A program made the translations under genes and the position numbers. Shown piece by piece: positions 1 to 8,612 of a stretch of 43,841 nucleotides of DNA (positions are counted from its first letter, which is position 1; each line of letters opens with the position of its first letter). Origin of the DNA: Oscillochloris sp. (GTDB lineage: Bacteria > Chloroflexota > Chloroflexia > Chloroflexales > Chloroflexaceae); NCBI GenBank assembly GCA_012032775.1, contig JAAUQO010000019.1:1-43841 (forward strand), in the 5' to 3' direction. The notes beneath the pieces were generated by a model that was not told where the DNA came from, ran no database searches, and saw nothing but the letters and a program-made list of their open reading frames with translations.

Positions 1-279
1 AGGCGTATCGACCGGCGGCGCAGTCGCCGCCGGCGCATTGGCAACGGCGGTCGCGGTAGCCGCAAGTGCCGCCAGCGTCGCAGCAGGAGCAGGGTCATTG
101 CCGGAGACCGGCGCATTCGGATCGGGGGTTGCCGTAACAATCACTACCACCGGTTGGTTAGTCGGCTGTTGATCGATCGGCAAACCGGAGCAAGCGGAAA
201 GAACCAGAGCGGACAGCGCCGCAATGACGGCGGCAAGGGTTGCACGCCTTGGGGCGCGCTCAGAGGCTGGATGCGACAT
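1..279 (-). CDS. Lipoprotein, N-terminal part (runs off the window)
   Basis: The first 93 codons of a minus-strand gene are present; the rest lies beyond position 1. It begins with ATG at 279, preceded by GGAGA about 8 bases upstream. The protein has a basic N-terminus (SERAPRRAT), a hydrophobic stretch and a lipobox LSAC at about residue 31, so it should be a lipid-anchored exported protein. After the cysteine comes a Pro/Thr/Ala-rich linker with the phrase VVVIVTATPDPN, a style often seen in exported Chloroflexota lipoproteins (established only as a general impression). No functional domain is inside the window, so the role cannot be told. Confidence 0.7.
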   Translation of the reverse strand, partial: MSHPASERAPRRATLAAVIAALSALVLSACSGLPIDQQPTNQPVVVIVTATPDPNAPVSGNDPAPAATLAALAATATAVANAPAATAPPVDTP

Positions 280-743
280 GCAGCGTTCTCCTCAAACATC
301 AATCATCACCCGGCGGTTGGATTCGGCACCATGACATTATGTAGCACCATGGTACCGGCAGCGCATAGAATATGGTTACATCTTATGCTGTATCACAGGC
401 ACATGATATGTTAATCCGGCGTAAATAAAACCCCTATAAAAGAGGCAACGGCCGTCTTACGACGGCCGCGAGGAATAAGAGGCATATGGGGGCGGCATGC
501 GGATTGCCGAGGCCGGAGCTTCGGCGCGTGATAGCCGCCGCAACTACCACGCAGGTGTGCTCTTACCATAGCAATTCATGTGCCGAGTAGCGCACCTAAC
601 CCCGGCCTATCCAATTAGATCGCCATCCATGCCTCAGGATATCGCCGACATGAGTATCTGCAATCAGCCGGCGGATCGGGTATACTTTATTGGACAAGTC
701 CAAAAAAAGCATCCGCCGGTTGAGTGCGTCCGAAGGAGTGACG
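280..743. other. Divergent intergenic region (no gene)
   Basis: About 460 bases between the lipoprotein (minus) and the M20 hydrolase (plus). It holds an 8-bp GC-rich hairpin at 449-468 (CGGCCGTC, loop TTAC, GACGGCCG) without a T-run, and a possible promoter/operator at 681-703. Small open frames here show no coding character. Confidence 0.5.
681..703 (+). promoter_or_regulatory. Possible -10 box and overlapping operator of the M20 gene
   Basis: TATACT at 681-686 is a good -10 box, though no convincing -35 stands 17 bases upstream. It is followed at 690-703 by the inverted repeat TTGGAC-AA-GTCCAA, placed where a repressor would cover the transcription start. The hydrolase starts 41 bases further on. 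The regulator is unknown. Confidence 0.35.
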
Positions 744-1940
744 ATGACTTCCCCTTTCCTGAATGAAGCCGAGAGCATGTACGATGAGTTGGTAGCAATC
801 CGCCGCGATCTGCATATGCACCCCGAACTTGGGTTTCAGGAGGTGCGTACCGCCAAAATCGTCGCCGAAAAACTCGGCGGCCTTGGCTATGAAGTGCAAA
901 CCGGCGTCGGCAAAACCGGTGTGGTTGGGCTGCTTCAAGGAGGGCAACCGGGCGATAAAGTGGTGTTGCTGCGCTTTGATATGGATGCTCTGCCGATCGA
1001 AGAGGCCAACGATGTACCCTATCGCTCACAAACGCCCGGCGTGATGCATGCCTGCGGCCACGATGCCCATGTCGCCGTCGGCATCGGCGTCGCGACGGTG
1101 CTGGCCAAACACCGTGATCAAATCCCGGGGACGATTAAGCTGATGTTCCAGCCGGCCGAGGAAGGGCTCGGCGGCGCCATGGCCATGATCAACGACGGCC
1201 TGCTTAACGGCCCCGATGTCGATTACGCCCTCGGACTCCATGTTTCATCCTGGCACCCACTCGGCACGGCTGTGGTGCGTAGCGGTGCCCTGCTCGCCGC
1301 CTCCGACAAGCTCGAGATCACCGTCCATGGCCACGGCGGCCATGGTGCGCAACCCCAACAGACGGTTGATGCCGTCCTTGTCGCCGCCCAGATCATCGTC
1401 GCCTTGCAAACGGTTGTCTCACGCAACATCAATCCCGACGAGCCGGCAGTCGTCACCATTGGCGCGATCCACGCCGGCCAGGCCGGGAATGTGATCGCCG
1501 AAACCGCCGAGCTTAAAGGGACGATTCGCTGCTTCAGCCAGGAGGTTCGGCAGGTGCTCCACCGGCGCATCCGCGAGGTGGCCGAGGGCGTTGCCGCCGG
1601 CCTGGGCGCAAAGGTTGACGTTACTATTATTATCGGCGTCGATCCAACTATCAGTGCTCCCGCGCCTACTGCGGTGGTTTACAAGGCGGCGCTGGAAGTG
1701 TTCAGCGAAGAGAAGATCAATACTACATTCCGCACTACCGGCGGCGAGGATTTCTCAGCCGTGCTTGAGCGCGTACCGGGTAATTTCTTTATGCTCGGCG
1801 CCCGCAACGAGGAACGCGGCCTCACGTATCCGCATCACAACCCGCGTTTCGACATCGATGAAAGTTGTTTACCCAAGGGTGTGGCCATTCTTTGCGATGC
1901 AGCCGTCCGCTGCCTCGCCGGCGAAACTGATTCGGCCTGA
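744..1940 (+). CDS. M20D-family amidohydrolase/peptidase
   Basis: Cytoplasmic metal-dependent amidohydrolase of the M20D group (N-acyl-amino-acid amidohydrolase, hippurate hydrolase and IAA-conjugate hydrolase relatives), which cleaves acyl or aminoacyl groups from amino acids or short peptides. The 398-residue length is typical. Visible motifs are RRDLHMHPELGFQE near the N-terminus, the metal-binding HACGHDAH, the PAEEG motif with the catalytic glutamate pair, and GGEDFS near the C-terminus with a later HH in YPHHNPRF. ATG 744 was chosen because AAGGAG lies at 733-738; a TTG at 690 would add 18 residues but falls inside a likely operator. It stands alone, followed by a hairpin. The substrate cannot be read from sequence. 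Confidence 0.88.
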   Translation: MTSPFLNEAESMYDELVAIRRDLHMHPELGFQEVRTAKIVAEKLGGLGYEVQTGVGKTGVVGLLQGGQPGDKVVLLRFDMDALPIEEANDVPYRSQTPGVMHACGHDAHVAVGIGVATVLAKHRDQIPGTIKLMFQPAEEGLGGAMAMINDGLLNGPDVDYALGLHVSSWHPLGTAVVRSGALLAASDKLEITVHGHGGHGAQPQQTVDAVLVAAQIIVALQTVVSRNINPDEPAVVTIGAIHAGQAGNVIAETAELKGTIRCFSQEVRQVLHRRIREVAEGVAAGLGAKVDVTIIIGVDPTISAPAPTAVVYKAALEVFSEEKINTTFRTTGGEDFSAVLERVPGNFFMLGARNEERGLTYPHHNPRFDIDESCLPKGVAILCDAAVRCLAGETDSA

Positions 1941-1961
1941 TTTCTGCGGATGTTTCATCTG

Positions 1962-1991
1962 CTTCCGGGCGCATCAGTATGCGCTCGGAAG
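1962..1991 (+). terminator. Hairpin after the M20 gene
   Basis: Stem of 13 pairs with one G-T pair, arms 1962-1974 and 1979-1991 (CTTCCGGGCGCAT / ATGCGCTCGGAAG), loop CAGT. There is no T-run, so it may be a weak terminator or an mRNA 3' stabiliser. Confidence 0.45.
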
Positions 1992-2016
1992 CGCTATCAG
2001 TATCACAAACAACTCA

Positions 2017-2045
2017 TTGACAGCGCCCGCGTGGACAGGTATAGT
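2017..2045 (+). promoter_or_regulatory. Sigma-70-type promoter of the VanW gene
   Basis: TTGACA at 2017-2022, 17-base spacer, TATAGT at 2040-2045. Transcription should start near 2052, giving a leader of about 50 bases before the GTG at 2102. Confidence 0.75.
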
Positions 2046-2101
2046 TGACGCGGCAACTAACACGCATTGTGTATAGATTCCCCTTCCGCAGGAGGTCCTG
2101 G

Positions 2102-4188
2102 GTGTCGGTCGATCAAACACAACCCTACGGCGTGCCGGGTGATCCCGGCCATGACCATTTTCCGTCCGTCACTGCCGGTGAGGTACTGAGCCACGAACCG
2201 CGTGTCCGATCACGGCGGCGAGCCGGCGGCCCACGCTTTCGCTGGGTCTCGATGCTTTTCACCGCGCTCACACTGGCCATCCTGGTGGGAATCGGTGGAA
2301 CCTTGTTCTATATCGATCGCAGTTTCGCCGGTCGGATCTATCCCAATGTCGCCATTCGCGGCGTGTCCGTCGGACAGCTATCGCCCGAAGAGGCCCGGCG
2401 CACGTTGGAAGAACGCTTCGCTTCCTTCCTGGCGCAACCTGTAACCTTGAACTATGGCGATCGGAGTTGGACACCAACCCTCGCCGAGTTGGGGGTTCAG
2501 TTGGAGATCGATGCGGCTATCGACGAGGCGTATCGCGCCGGCCGCGATAATGGCTTGATCGAAAACATTCGTCAGGTTGCCGCAGTATGGCAGCACGGGC
2601 TGGAATTGCCGCTGCGTATGACGATCGATCAAGAAGCGATGCAGGCCTACCTGCTGCAACAGGTTCAACTGGTCGATCAACCGGCGGTCGATGCCCGGCT
2701 TGAGCTCGACGGCACGCTGATCAGCATTCAACCCGGCAGCCCCGGCCAGCAAGTGCTGGTTGGCGAAACCCTGCAAGAGATCACCGCTTCGGTTCAGGAA
2801 CTCTCTCCGCAGACGGTGCTGCTCCGCACCCGTGAGTTGCAACCGCGCTTGAATGACTCCGCCGCCACGGCGGCTCAAGCTGAGATCGGTCGCATCCTGG
2901 TTGGCCCGATCACACTGAATGTCGGCGCTGAACAGTTTATCTGGCCGCTCGATGATCTCGCTCGACTGATCCGCGTCGAACGTACATCCGAGAACGGCAA
3001 CGATCGGCTGCTGGTGAGTGTTGATCAAGAACTGGTCAAGGCGAAGATCAACGCCCTCGCCGATGCCACCGAAGTGCGCGGCGCATTGCCGCGTTTGGCC
3101 TGGAACGGCGGGGATCTGCGGATCACACAACCCGGCACGCCCGGCGAACGTATTAACGAGAACATCACCCTGGATCAAGTCTTCGGCGCGCTGAATGCGC
3201 CGGCCGCTCTTCGCACCCTCGATCTTTCGTTCCGTGAAATTCCGCCACCGGTAACCGAAGCCAACCTGGCCCAACTTGGCATCGACGACCTGATCGGGGT
3301 TGGCCGGAGTGACTTCAGCGGCTCGGCGGCCTACCGCATTACCAATATTAATGCCGGGATGCGCCAGCTCGACGGAATCTTGATCCCGCCCGGCGAGGAG
3401 TTCTCTTTCAATAAAACCGTCGGCGCAATCGATTCATCCAATGGTTTTGTTGAAGGCTATGCGATCGTTCAGAATCGTACGCAGCTTGAATGGGGCGGTG
3501 GGATCTGCCAGGATAGTACAACCGTTTTCCGGGCCGCATTTTGGGCCGGCTTGCCGATCACCGAGCGCTGGGGGCATTCGTTCTATATCAGTTGGTACGA
3601 TCGCTATGGCTTTGGTGCGTATGGCGATGGCCCCGGTATGGATGCGACGATCTATTCACCGAATGGCCCCGACCTGAAGTTCCTTAATGATACTGGCCAC
3701 TGGATCCTGATGGCGCCGGCGCCAGCGGAACAACAGCCGAGATTCGGCTTTACGGCAGCGATGATGGACGCGAAGTAACCCTTGTTAACCGCGAGACGGT
3801 TGATCGCGTGCCTGCGCCAACCGAGCCGGTCTATGTCGCCGAGCCCAGCCGCCCACGCGGTAGCCCGCGCCAGAGTGATACTGCCCGCGGCGGCATGACG
3901 ATCAATTTCACCCGTGTCGTCGAACGGGGTGGGCAGGTGATTGAACAACGCACCTTTCAAACTAAGTTCCGCCCGTGGCCCGATATCTTCGAGGTCAATC
4001 CGGCCGATCTTGGCCCCAACGGAAAGCCCTTGCCCCAACCAACCGCAACACCCGAGGTGGCGCCGGAAGTGACGCCTGAAGCGCAACCAGAACCACAGCC
4101 TGAGCCGCAACCAGAGCCACAGCCTGAGCCGCAGCCTGAGCCGGGCGCACCGATACTGCCACCCTCGTTGCCGCCAAGCGACGGATAG
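2102..4188 (+). CDS. VanW-family membrane-anchored envelope protein with G5-like tail (one frameshift)
   Basis: Cell-envelope protein with one N-terminal membrane segment (about residues 43-65, FRWVSMLFTALTLAILVGIG), two peptidoglycan-binding-type repeats (about 85-380) and a VanW domain (about 400-540, with FSFNKTVG and GGICQDSTT). GTG 2102 was chosen because AGGAGG at 2090-2095 is ideally spaced. The frame beginning at 2102 stops at 3778, but from about 3722 the next frame reads AEIRLYGSDDGREVTLVNRE and continues as a G5-like segment (TINFTRVVERGGQVIEQRTF) and a PEPQ-repeat tail to 4188. One base is missing around 3705-3722, inside a GC-rich GGCGCCGGCGCC run. The joined product is about 695 residues. 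In Gram-positives VanW proteins accompany cell-wall functions, but their reaction is unknown. A tandem PEPQ repeat at about 4080-4145 gives a rigid Pro/Glu tail. Confidence 0.82.
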
Positions 4189-4220
4189 ACACCGTTCCTT
4201 CTGCTCTCTCGGAAGCGTAA

Positions 4221-4260
4221 TGAAGATCTGCGAAAAGTATTCGCAGATCTTCACCTTTTT
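4221..4260 (+). terminator. Rho-independent terminator after the VanW gene
   Basis: Perfect 14-bp stem (4221-4234 with 4240-4253, TGAAGATCTGCGAA / TTCGCAGATCTTCA), loop AAGTA, then CCTTTTT. Confidence 0.85.
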
Positions 4261-4359
4261 CATGGCTATCAGGGCGCATTTGTGAACCGTCTTGGATTGA
4301 TAATAGAGAGTGAGCAGAACTGAACACCGGAACAACACCCAACCAGCGGGAGCATGACA

Positions 4360-4815
4360 ATGGAATTCAGCCTACCGGATCGCATCCCTCAAACCATCGC
4401 CCACATGCTTGATCAAGGCGTCCATGCCATGAGCAACGGCAACTACCCATTTGCGCTGATTCATTTCGAAACAGCGCGCCAGGCTGCAACTACCGCCGAG
4501 AATCAATCCGCGTTGCTTGCAGTCCATCAGTTGCTGGGCGTCCTTGCATTTCAACGCGGCGATTATGTAGCTGCATTACGCAACCAGCAGCAAGTCCTGC
4601 AACACAGCAACGCCCTGGGTTTTACGTTGGGTATTGCCTCGGCATTACACAACCTCGGACTTATTGCGGCACAAAACGGGGATTTTGAAGAGGCAGGCAC
4701 ATTGATCGATCGCGCCATTGGGCATTATACGGCGATCGGCAAGCTTGAAGCCGCCGATAAAGCCCGTGTCAACCGGCAAAACATAACCCGGCGCTGGCGC
4801 CGCTTGAACCGGTGA
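4360..4815 (+). CDS. Small tetratricopeptide-repeat protein
   Basis: A 151-residue cytoplasmic protein built of about three TPR helix pairs. Examples are MSNGNYPFALIHFETARQAA, LAFQRGDYVAALRNQQQVLQ and IAAQNGDFEEAGTLIDRAIG, each with the G-x-Y/F-x-x-A pattern. No catalytic domain is present; TPR arrays bind partner proteins. ATG 4360 is preferred because GGGAG at 4348-4352 is 7 bases away, whereas the in-frame ATG 4354 is too close to it. It is a single gene between the VanW terminator and a convergent minus-strand terminator. The partner is unknown. Confidence 0.75.
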   Translation: MEFSLPDRIPQTIAHMLDQGVHAMSNGNYPFALIHFETARQAATTAENQSALLAVHQLLGVLAFQRGDYVAALRNQQQVLQHSNALGFTLGIASALHNLGLIAAQNGDFEEAGTLIDRAIGHYTAIGKLEAADKARVNRQNITRRWRRLNR

Positions 4816-4851
4816 TCAGCCGGCAACGCGGCAATTAGTTGAGTCAGACAC

Positions 4852-4902
4852 AAAAATGGGTTGTTTCGTTTCGGCAAATTCACGCCGAAACGAAACAACC
4901 CA
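4852..4902 (-). terminator. Terminator of the AP2-like gene (19-bp perfect stem)
   Basis: Arms 4857-4875 and 4884-4902 are exact reverse complements over 19 bases, with an 8-base loop. Read on the minus strand the stem is followed by TTTTTG (AAAAA at 4852-4856 on plus), so it ends the minus-strand gene; it may also block read-through from the TPR gene. Confidence 0.85.
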
Positions 4903-4969
4903 GCATCCGTCACGCTCCCGGCAGCGAGATGTCCGTCGCACGAACATCACAATGCCGCGCCCACTCCTG

Positions 4970-6280
4970 TCACTCTTCGGCCACGATATCGGACGCAGTT
5001 GCAACAAGCCGCTGCTCCTCGGCGGCAGAACGTGCTTTGATCGCCGCCCGTAGCGCACGACTCTCACCAAGTAACCTGATATTGAACACCCGTCGCCGCT
5101 GTCGGCCACCTTCATACCAGGTAACTTGAAATACCGGATCGCCACGCTTCGTTGTACGTGTGACACCCACAATCCCGGTGTTGCTGGATGCACGACCAAC
5201 CACTAAGCCTTCGCTCCGCGGTTTGCCAAGCTCGCGTTCCATCTCATCGCGCCAGGCAATTGCAGCCTCAAGTGCTTCCTGGCTATCGACATAGGCCCGA
5301 TCCGAGAAGAACTTCTGGCGCGTCTCACCGCGCCACATCAACCGCACCAGATAGCCATACATATCTTTGTCGGCCCGATCCAGGCGGGTGATGTTTTTGT
5401 GCTTGGTGGTGCGTGGGCCGCGGTTCGTTCGGGTCTTCGCACTGATCTCCGCCGCATCTGAAGCAATCGCTGCCTGTACTTCCGCTTCCGCCGCTGCCTC
5501 TCCTGGTGCCCGAACTTCCGCTTCCGCCGCTGCCTCTACCGCTTCACGCAGCTGCGGTTCCTGTGCTTCGTGCTCCGATGTGAACCGACGCTTATCACGG
5601 TCGCCGCGCCGCTTCGGCACATGCCGGGCCTGGGCTGGAGCTGAACCCTGCCCGATCGGCTTGCCGGTTGATCGCGACTCAGACGTTTTAGCCCATGATG
5701 CACGCTGCTCAGCAGATTCACCATTTGCCGGTTGCACTGTATTGAAAGCAGGTCGCACCTCAGAGGCCTGCGAACGACGATCCGGGCGTTCGTAGTTCGC
5801 GCGATCATTCTGCGTACGATCGGAGGAGCGGCGGGGTTGACCACCGGATTGCGGGCGGCGATCACGACCGCGATCGGCCGGTGCATCACCACGTCCACCA
5901 CTATTCCGGGCCTGTCGCCCTTGCGATTGTGATGTCTTCTGATTCCAACGACCGGAACCTGCTCGATCGGAAGATTGCGGCGACCGATCACCACGTTGTT
6001 GGTTGCGGTTCGTATGTGGAGGGGGCGGGGCCGAAGCGGCGGAAACCGATCGGCCTGTCGCCTCGGAGGTGGGCAATGGCTGCGGCTTCGGCCGCCAGAA
6101 CACATATGCCGGCCCAGTCCCACTTAATGTCCCATCCGGCTCACGCCACGGAATACCCAGCATTTCCCACTGCACATAGCCAGTTGGCCAACGCTCGTAG
6201 AGCGGTTGCAGCTCCTGCTGGTTGTCGGCGTAGGCCTCGGCCACGTAGACCGCGCCGTTACGCCTGCGCTCGAACTGCAT
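4970..6280 (-). CDS. Putative tandem AP2-like DNA-binding protein with long disordered Arg-rich linker
   Basis: 436 residues. Residues 1-70 form a compact, aromatic-rich segment (QPLYERWPTGYVQWEMLGIP). Residues about 75-290 are low-complexity, rich in R, G, S, Q and P, ending in an EAAAEAEV repeat. The C-terminal 140 residues hold two related units, about 295-350 (YGYLVRLMWRGETRQKFF, then EALEAAIAWRDE) and about 367-425 (NTGIVGVTRT, FQVTWYEGGRQRRRVF, RALRAAIKARS). The three-strand pattern followed by an Ala-rich helix matches the AP2/ERF DNA-binding fold found in bacteria and phages. This assignment is by pattern only. A nuclease or recombinase domain is absent, so a DNA-binding or nucleoid role is inference. 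ATG 6280 follows a weak GAGAG. It is a single gene with its own strong terminator. Confidence 0.6.
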   Translation of the reverse strand: MQFERRRNGAVYVAEAYADNQQELQPLYERWPTGYVQWEMLGIPWREPDGTLSGTGPAYVFWRPKPQPLPTSEATGRSVSAASAPPPPHTNRNQQRGDRSPQSSDRAGSGRWNQKTSQSQGRQARNSGGRGDAPADRGRDRRPQSGGQPRRSSDRTQNDRANYERPDRRSQASEVRPAFNTVQPANGESAEQRASWAKTSESRSTGKPIGQGSAPAQARHVPKRRGDRDKRRFTSEHEAQEPQLREAVEAAAEAEVRAPGEAAAEAEVQAAIASDAAEISAKTRTNRGPRTTKHKNITRLDRADKDMYGYLVRLMWRGETRQKFFSDRAYVDSQEALEAAIAWRDEMERELGKPRSEGLVVGRASSNTGIVGVTRTTKRGDPVFQVTWYEGGRQRRRVFNIRLLGESRALRAAIKARSAAEEQRLVATASDIVAEE

Positions 6281-6642
6281 CAGAAATCTCTCTTTCTACT
6301 ACCATACTCTTGTGTATCATACCGCAAATCACCCATCACGATCACAACTGATCGGGAATATATGTCGAGCATTCGCCACACCATTGCAGCCCGGCATCAG
6401 CGGATGTTACCGGCTACATCGCGCTGTGGTGCAATACGCGTGCAACCATCAGCCGAAGGCAGTACGACAACGTGCATCAGGCTGTCGTTCGGTGAAGCGC
6501 CGGGTTTAGGGAAAAGACAGCAGTAGTCGTAGTTACGACGCGGCGCAACAACGCACCAGCATCTTCTTTGCCGCACTATCTCGCGATTGCGGCCGGCAAC
6601 AAGCGTAAATCTACCTGGCGCTGGTTAGCGCGACAACGCCGG
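6281..6642. other. Intergenic region (no gene)
   Basis: About 360 bases between the AP2-like gene and the 3' end of the patatin-like gene, both on the minus strand. A TATGAT sequence read on the minus strand near 6314-6319 could be a -10 box for the AP2-like gene, but no good -35 is spaced with it. No stable hairpin with a T-run is seen. Confidence 0.4.
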
Positions 6643-7854
6643 TTACCGCTCAAAGCGGGTCAGCAAGCGATCCAACTCGGCCAGTGTATGCGCCAGGCCA
6701 ACCGGTGCATAGTGCAACGCCCCATCAGTAGCCAACGCTGCACGTACCATATAGGGATCATCACCGGCGGTTGCCAGATTGCCCAGATCTTGTTCAATCC
6801 GCTGATTGTCAATCAGAACCCCATGCGATGCCAGCATAGCGCGATAATGATTATACGAGGCATTCAAGTGATGTGCCACCGATTCAAACGCATGGCGGGC
6901 AATCGTCATGCGCGTCTTATAGCGCATCGTGTTATCGCTGAACATCACATGATCGTGGCGCGAAGGCTCGATCAAAATGATATCCACTTCCGGATGGCGG
7001 CGGCGCACCTGTTTAATATGATAGTGCAACCCGGCGTGAACAAACGTACGAAACACCTGATTACCAATCCGGCTTAAACCCTCATCACCGATGCCGTAAC
7101 CGGGTAGGTGATGGCGATTATCAAAGGGCACCATCGGATTGACACAGACAATCAGCCGGGCGCCGCGCTCAATCGCCAGATCCAGGCTGGCAGTACCGCG
7201 GATGCCGCCGTCGATAAAATCCCGCTCGCCGATTCGTACCGGGCGATAGAAAAGCGGAATCGCCGCCGAAGCACATACCGCCCGTGAAATCGATACATCG
7301 TGCAATGGCGGTTCGCCGAAGATCGCTCGTTCCCCGCTATCGAGATCCGTGGCGATAATCGCCAATTCATGCGGCAAATCGGTGAAGTGGTTACTCCGCC
7401 CCGGCAACGACAGCGAGTCGCGCAGATAGCGTTCCAGTCCGTCGGTATCATACAACCCGGTCGGCAGACTTACCGCCAGCGTCTCAGCCAGATCGAGCAA
7501 CGAGGTGCCGTAACCCTCGGCGATCAAGCGCCGGGTGGCCTGAACCAGGGCTCCGGGCAAGCGGCGGAGGCGGCTGAGCATTTCGCCGGGATTCAACGAG
7601 AACAGATGGTGCGGTTCGAGTTGATCGATTCCCAGCAGGCTACTATCGAGCACCGAGAGTAAGGTGCGGGGCGAGATATTATTGGCCAGGCAAGCGGAGA
7701 TCAACGCACCGGCGCTGGTACCGACATAGATATCGAATTCGTTCACCGACGTATCTTCAAGGATCTGGTCAAGCGCACAGAGCGCGCCGATCTCATACGC
7801 CGCACCGGCAACACCGCCACCGGCAAGGACAAGTGCCGTCCTGCTCCGTTGCAT
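6643..7854 (-). CDS. Patatin-like phospholipase/esterase
   Basis: Serine hydrolase of the patatin family, about 403 residues, probably cytoplasmic because no signal peptide is seen. The oxyanion loop LAGGGVAGAAYEIG is at the N-terminus, the nucleophile elbow GTSAG at about residue 46, and the catalytic Asp in DGGIRG near residue 214, giving the Ser-Asp dyad. Family members hydrolyse acyl esters of lipids. ATG 7854 is preferred over GTG 7866 because GTGAGG then sits 6 bases upstream. It lies 33 bases behind the PhaR-type gene on the same strand and is probably cotranscribed with it. That context suggests a job at PHA granules (coat lipids or polymer esters), which is inference. Confidence 0.85.
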   Translation of the reverse strand: MQRSRTALVLAGGGVAGAAYEIGALCALDQILEDTSVNEFDIYVGTSAGALISACLANNISPRTLLSVLDSSLLGIDQLEPHHLFSLNPGEMLSRLRRLPGALVQATRRLIAEGYGTSLLDLAETLAVSLPTGLYDTDGLERYLRDSLSLPGRSNHFTDLPHELAIIATDLDSGERAIFGEPPLHDVSISRAVCASAAIPLFYRPVRIGERDFIDGGIRGTASLDLAIERGARLIVCVNPMVPFDNRHHLPGYGIGDEGLSRIGNQVFRTFVHAGLHYHIKQVRRRHPEVDIILIEPSRHDHVMFSDNTMRYKTRMTIARHAFESVAHHLNASYNHYRAMLASHGVLIDNQRIEQDLGNLATAGDDPYMVRAALATDGALHYAPVGLAHTLAELDRLLTRFER

Positions 7855-7887
7855 GGGAAGCCTCACTGGATTTACTGTGGGCGCTCC

Positions 7888-8430
7888 TTACCGGGTCTCG
7901 TCACGTTGGTGCAACAACTGTTCCACAATCGCAGCCAACGCATCAACTTGCGAGTATAAGCGCACCACATCATTGCGACTGGGCACCTCGGCAGCCTTTT
8001 CAGCGAGGCCATTCGTCGCTTCGGAAGCGAAAGTATCGGCAATCAGTAGGTGCCGCCAGCGTTCGGCTTCCGGCGCAGTTATATCGCCTCGTTCGATCAA
8101 TGCATCAATCCGGCGGCCGATCTCCAACTCGATCAAATCGGAGCCGCCAAGCGACGCAAAAAGTGTCTTGCGCAGCGAATTGATCGTATCGCCGCTAACC
8201 TGTATTAAACCGGTGAGTAAATGGGTTGGGAGTTGCACGGTACTTCGCCCCCGCGCCTGCAAAACTACCTGCGCCAGAATACTCGCTGTTATATCCTCGC
8301 CCGTCTCATTATCGAGTATCTGAACCGCTTCGCCATCTTGCACCAGGCGCGCGATGCCATCAAGGGTGATGTACTGCTTTTTATTCGTATGATATAATTT
8401 ACGGTTTGCGTATTTTTTGATCGTCTGCAT
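7888..8430 (-). CDS. phaR: PhaR-type polyhydroxyalkanoate synthesis regulator
   Basis: The N-terminus IKKYANRKLYHTNKKQYITL and the following TGEDIT are hallmarks of the PHB/PHA accumulation regulator DNA-binding domain. Known PhaR proteins bind both DNA and PHA polymer: they repress phasin genes and their own gene, and are titrated off DNA when granules form. ATG 8430 gives 180 residues; no strong ribosome site is visible, and upstream in-frame TTG codons exist. Residues about 70-180 are helical with a C-terminal coiled-coil-like part (VDALAAIVEQLLHQ). Its own upstream region carries a palindromic operator over a -10 box, matching the sites upstream of the phasin gene, so autoregulation is likely. 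The patatin-like gene follows at 33 bases. Confidence 0.85.
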   Translation of the reverse strand: MQTIKKYANRKLYHTNKKQYITLDGIARLVQDGEAVQILDNETGEDITASILAQVVLQARGRSTVQLPTHLLTGLIQVSGDTINSLRKTLFASLGGSDLIELEIGRRIDALIERGDITAPEAERWRHLLIADTFASEATNGLAEKAAEVPSRNDVVRLYSQVDALAAIVEQLLHQRDETR

Positions 8431-8472
8431 GAGCAAAGCCAATTGGCGGCAGGCAAGGTGCTACCTACGAGC

Positions 8473-8492
8473 AGTATAACACACTGTGTCAC
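8473..8492 (-). promoter_or_regulatory. Promoter -10 box with palindromic operator, copy 1 (phaR)
   Basis: On the minus strand TATACT (plus 8473-8478) overlaps the palindromic site ATAACACACTGTGTCAC (plus 8476-8492). The centre is C8484, with ACACA and TGTGT arms. The offset between -10 box and operator is the same as in copy 3 before the phasin gene. No clear -35 is present, so this promoter may be weak or activated. Confidence 0.65.
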
Positions 8493-8557
8493 AACCTGTG
8501 GCTGTCTTGCAGGCGAACCGCATCATTGCTTCGTTGCACGCATATGCGCAGATCAGC

Positions 8558-8590
8558 AAAAACCGGGGCAGAGCATTGGCCCCACCCCGG
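8558..8590 (-). terminator. Terminator of the phasin gene
   Basis: Read on the minus strand, CCGGGG (8585-8590) pairs with CCCCGG (8563-8568) across a 16-base loop that can extend the pairing (GGGGCC/GCCCC), then TTTTTGC. It separates phasin from phaR, so the latter depends on its own promoter. Confidence 0.7.
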
Positions 8591-8612
8591 CTGTATGTAT
8601 CTCAGACCCGGA

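Noticed and set aside
2378-3274. A 298-codon minus-strand frame opposite the VanW gene
   Set aside because: Antisense to conserved VanW-associated repeats; no start signal.
4080-4145. CRISPR-like or satellite repeat
   Set aside because: It is the PEPQ-coding tandem repeat in the tail of the VanW protein; no spacers.
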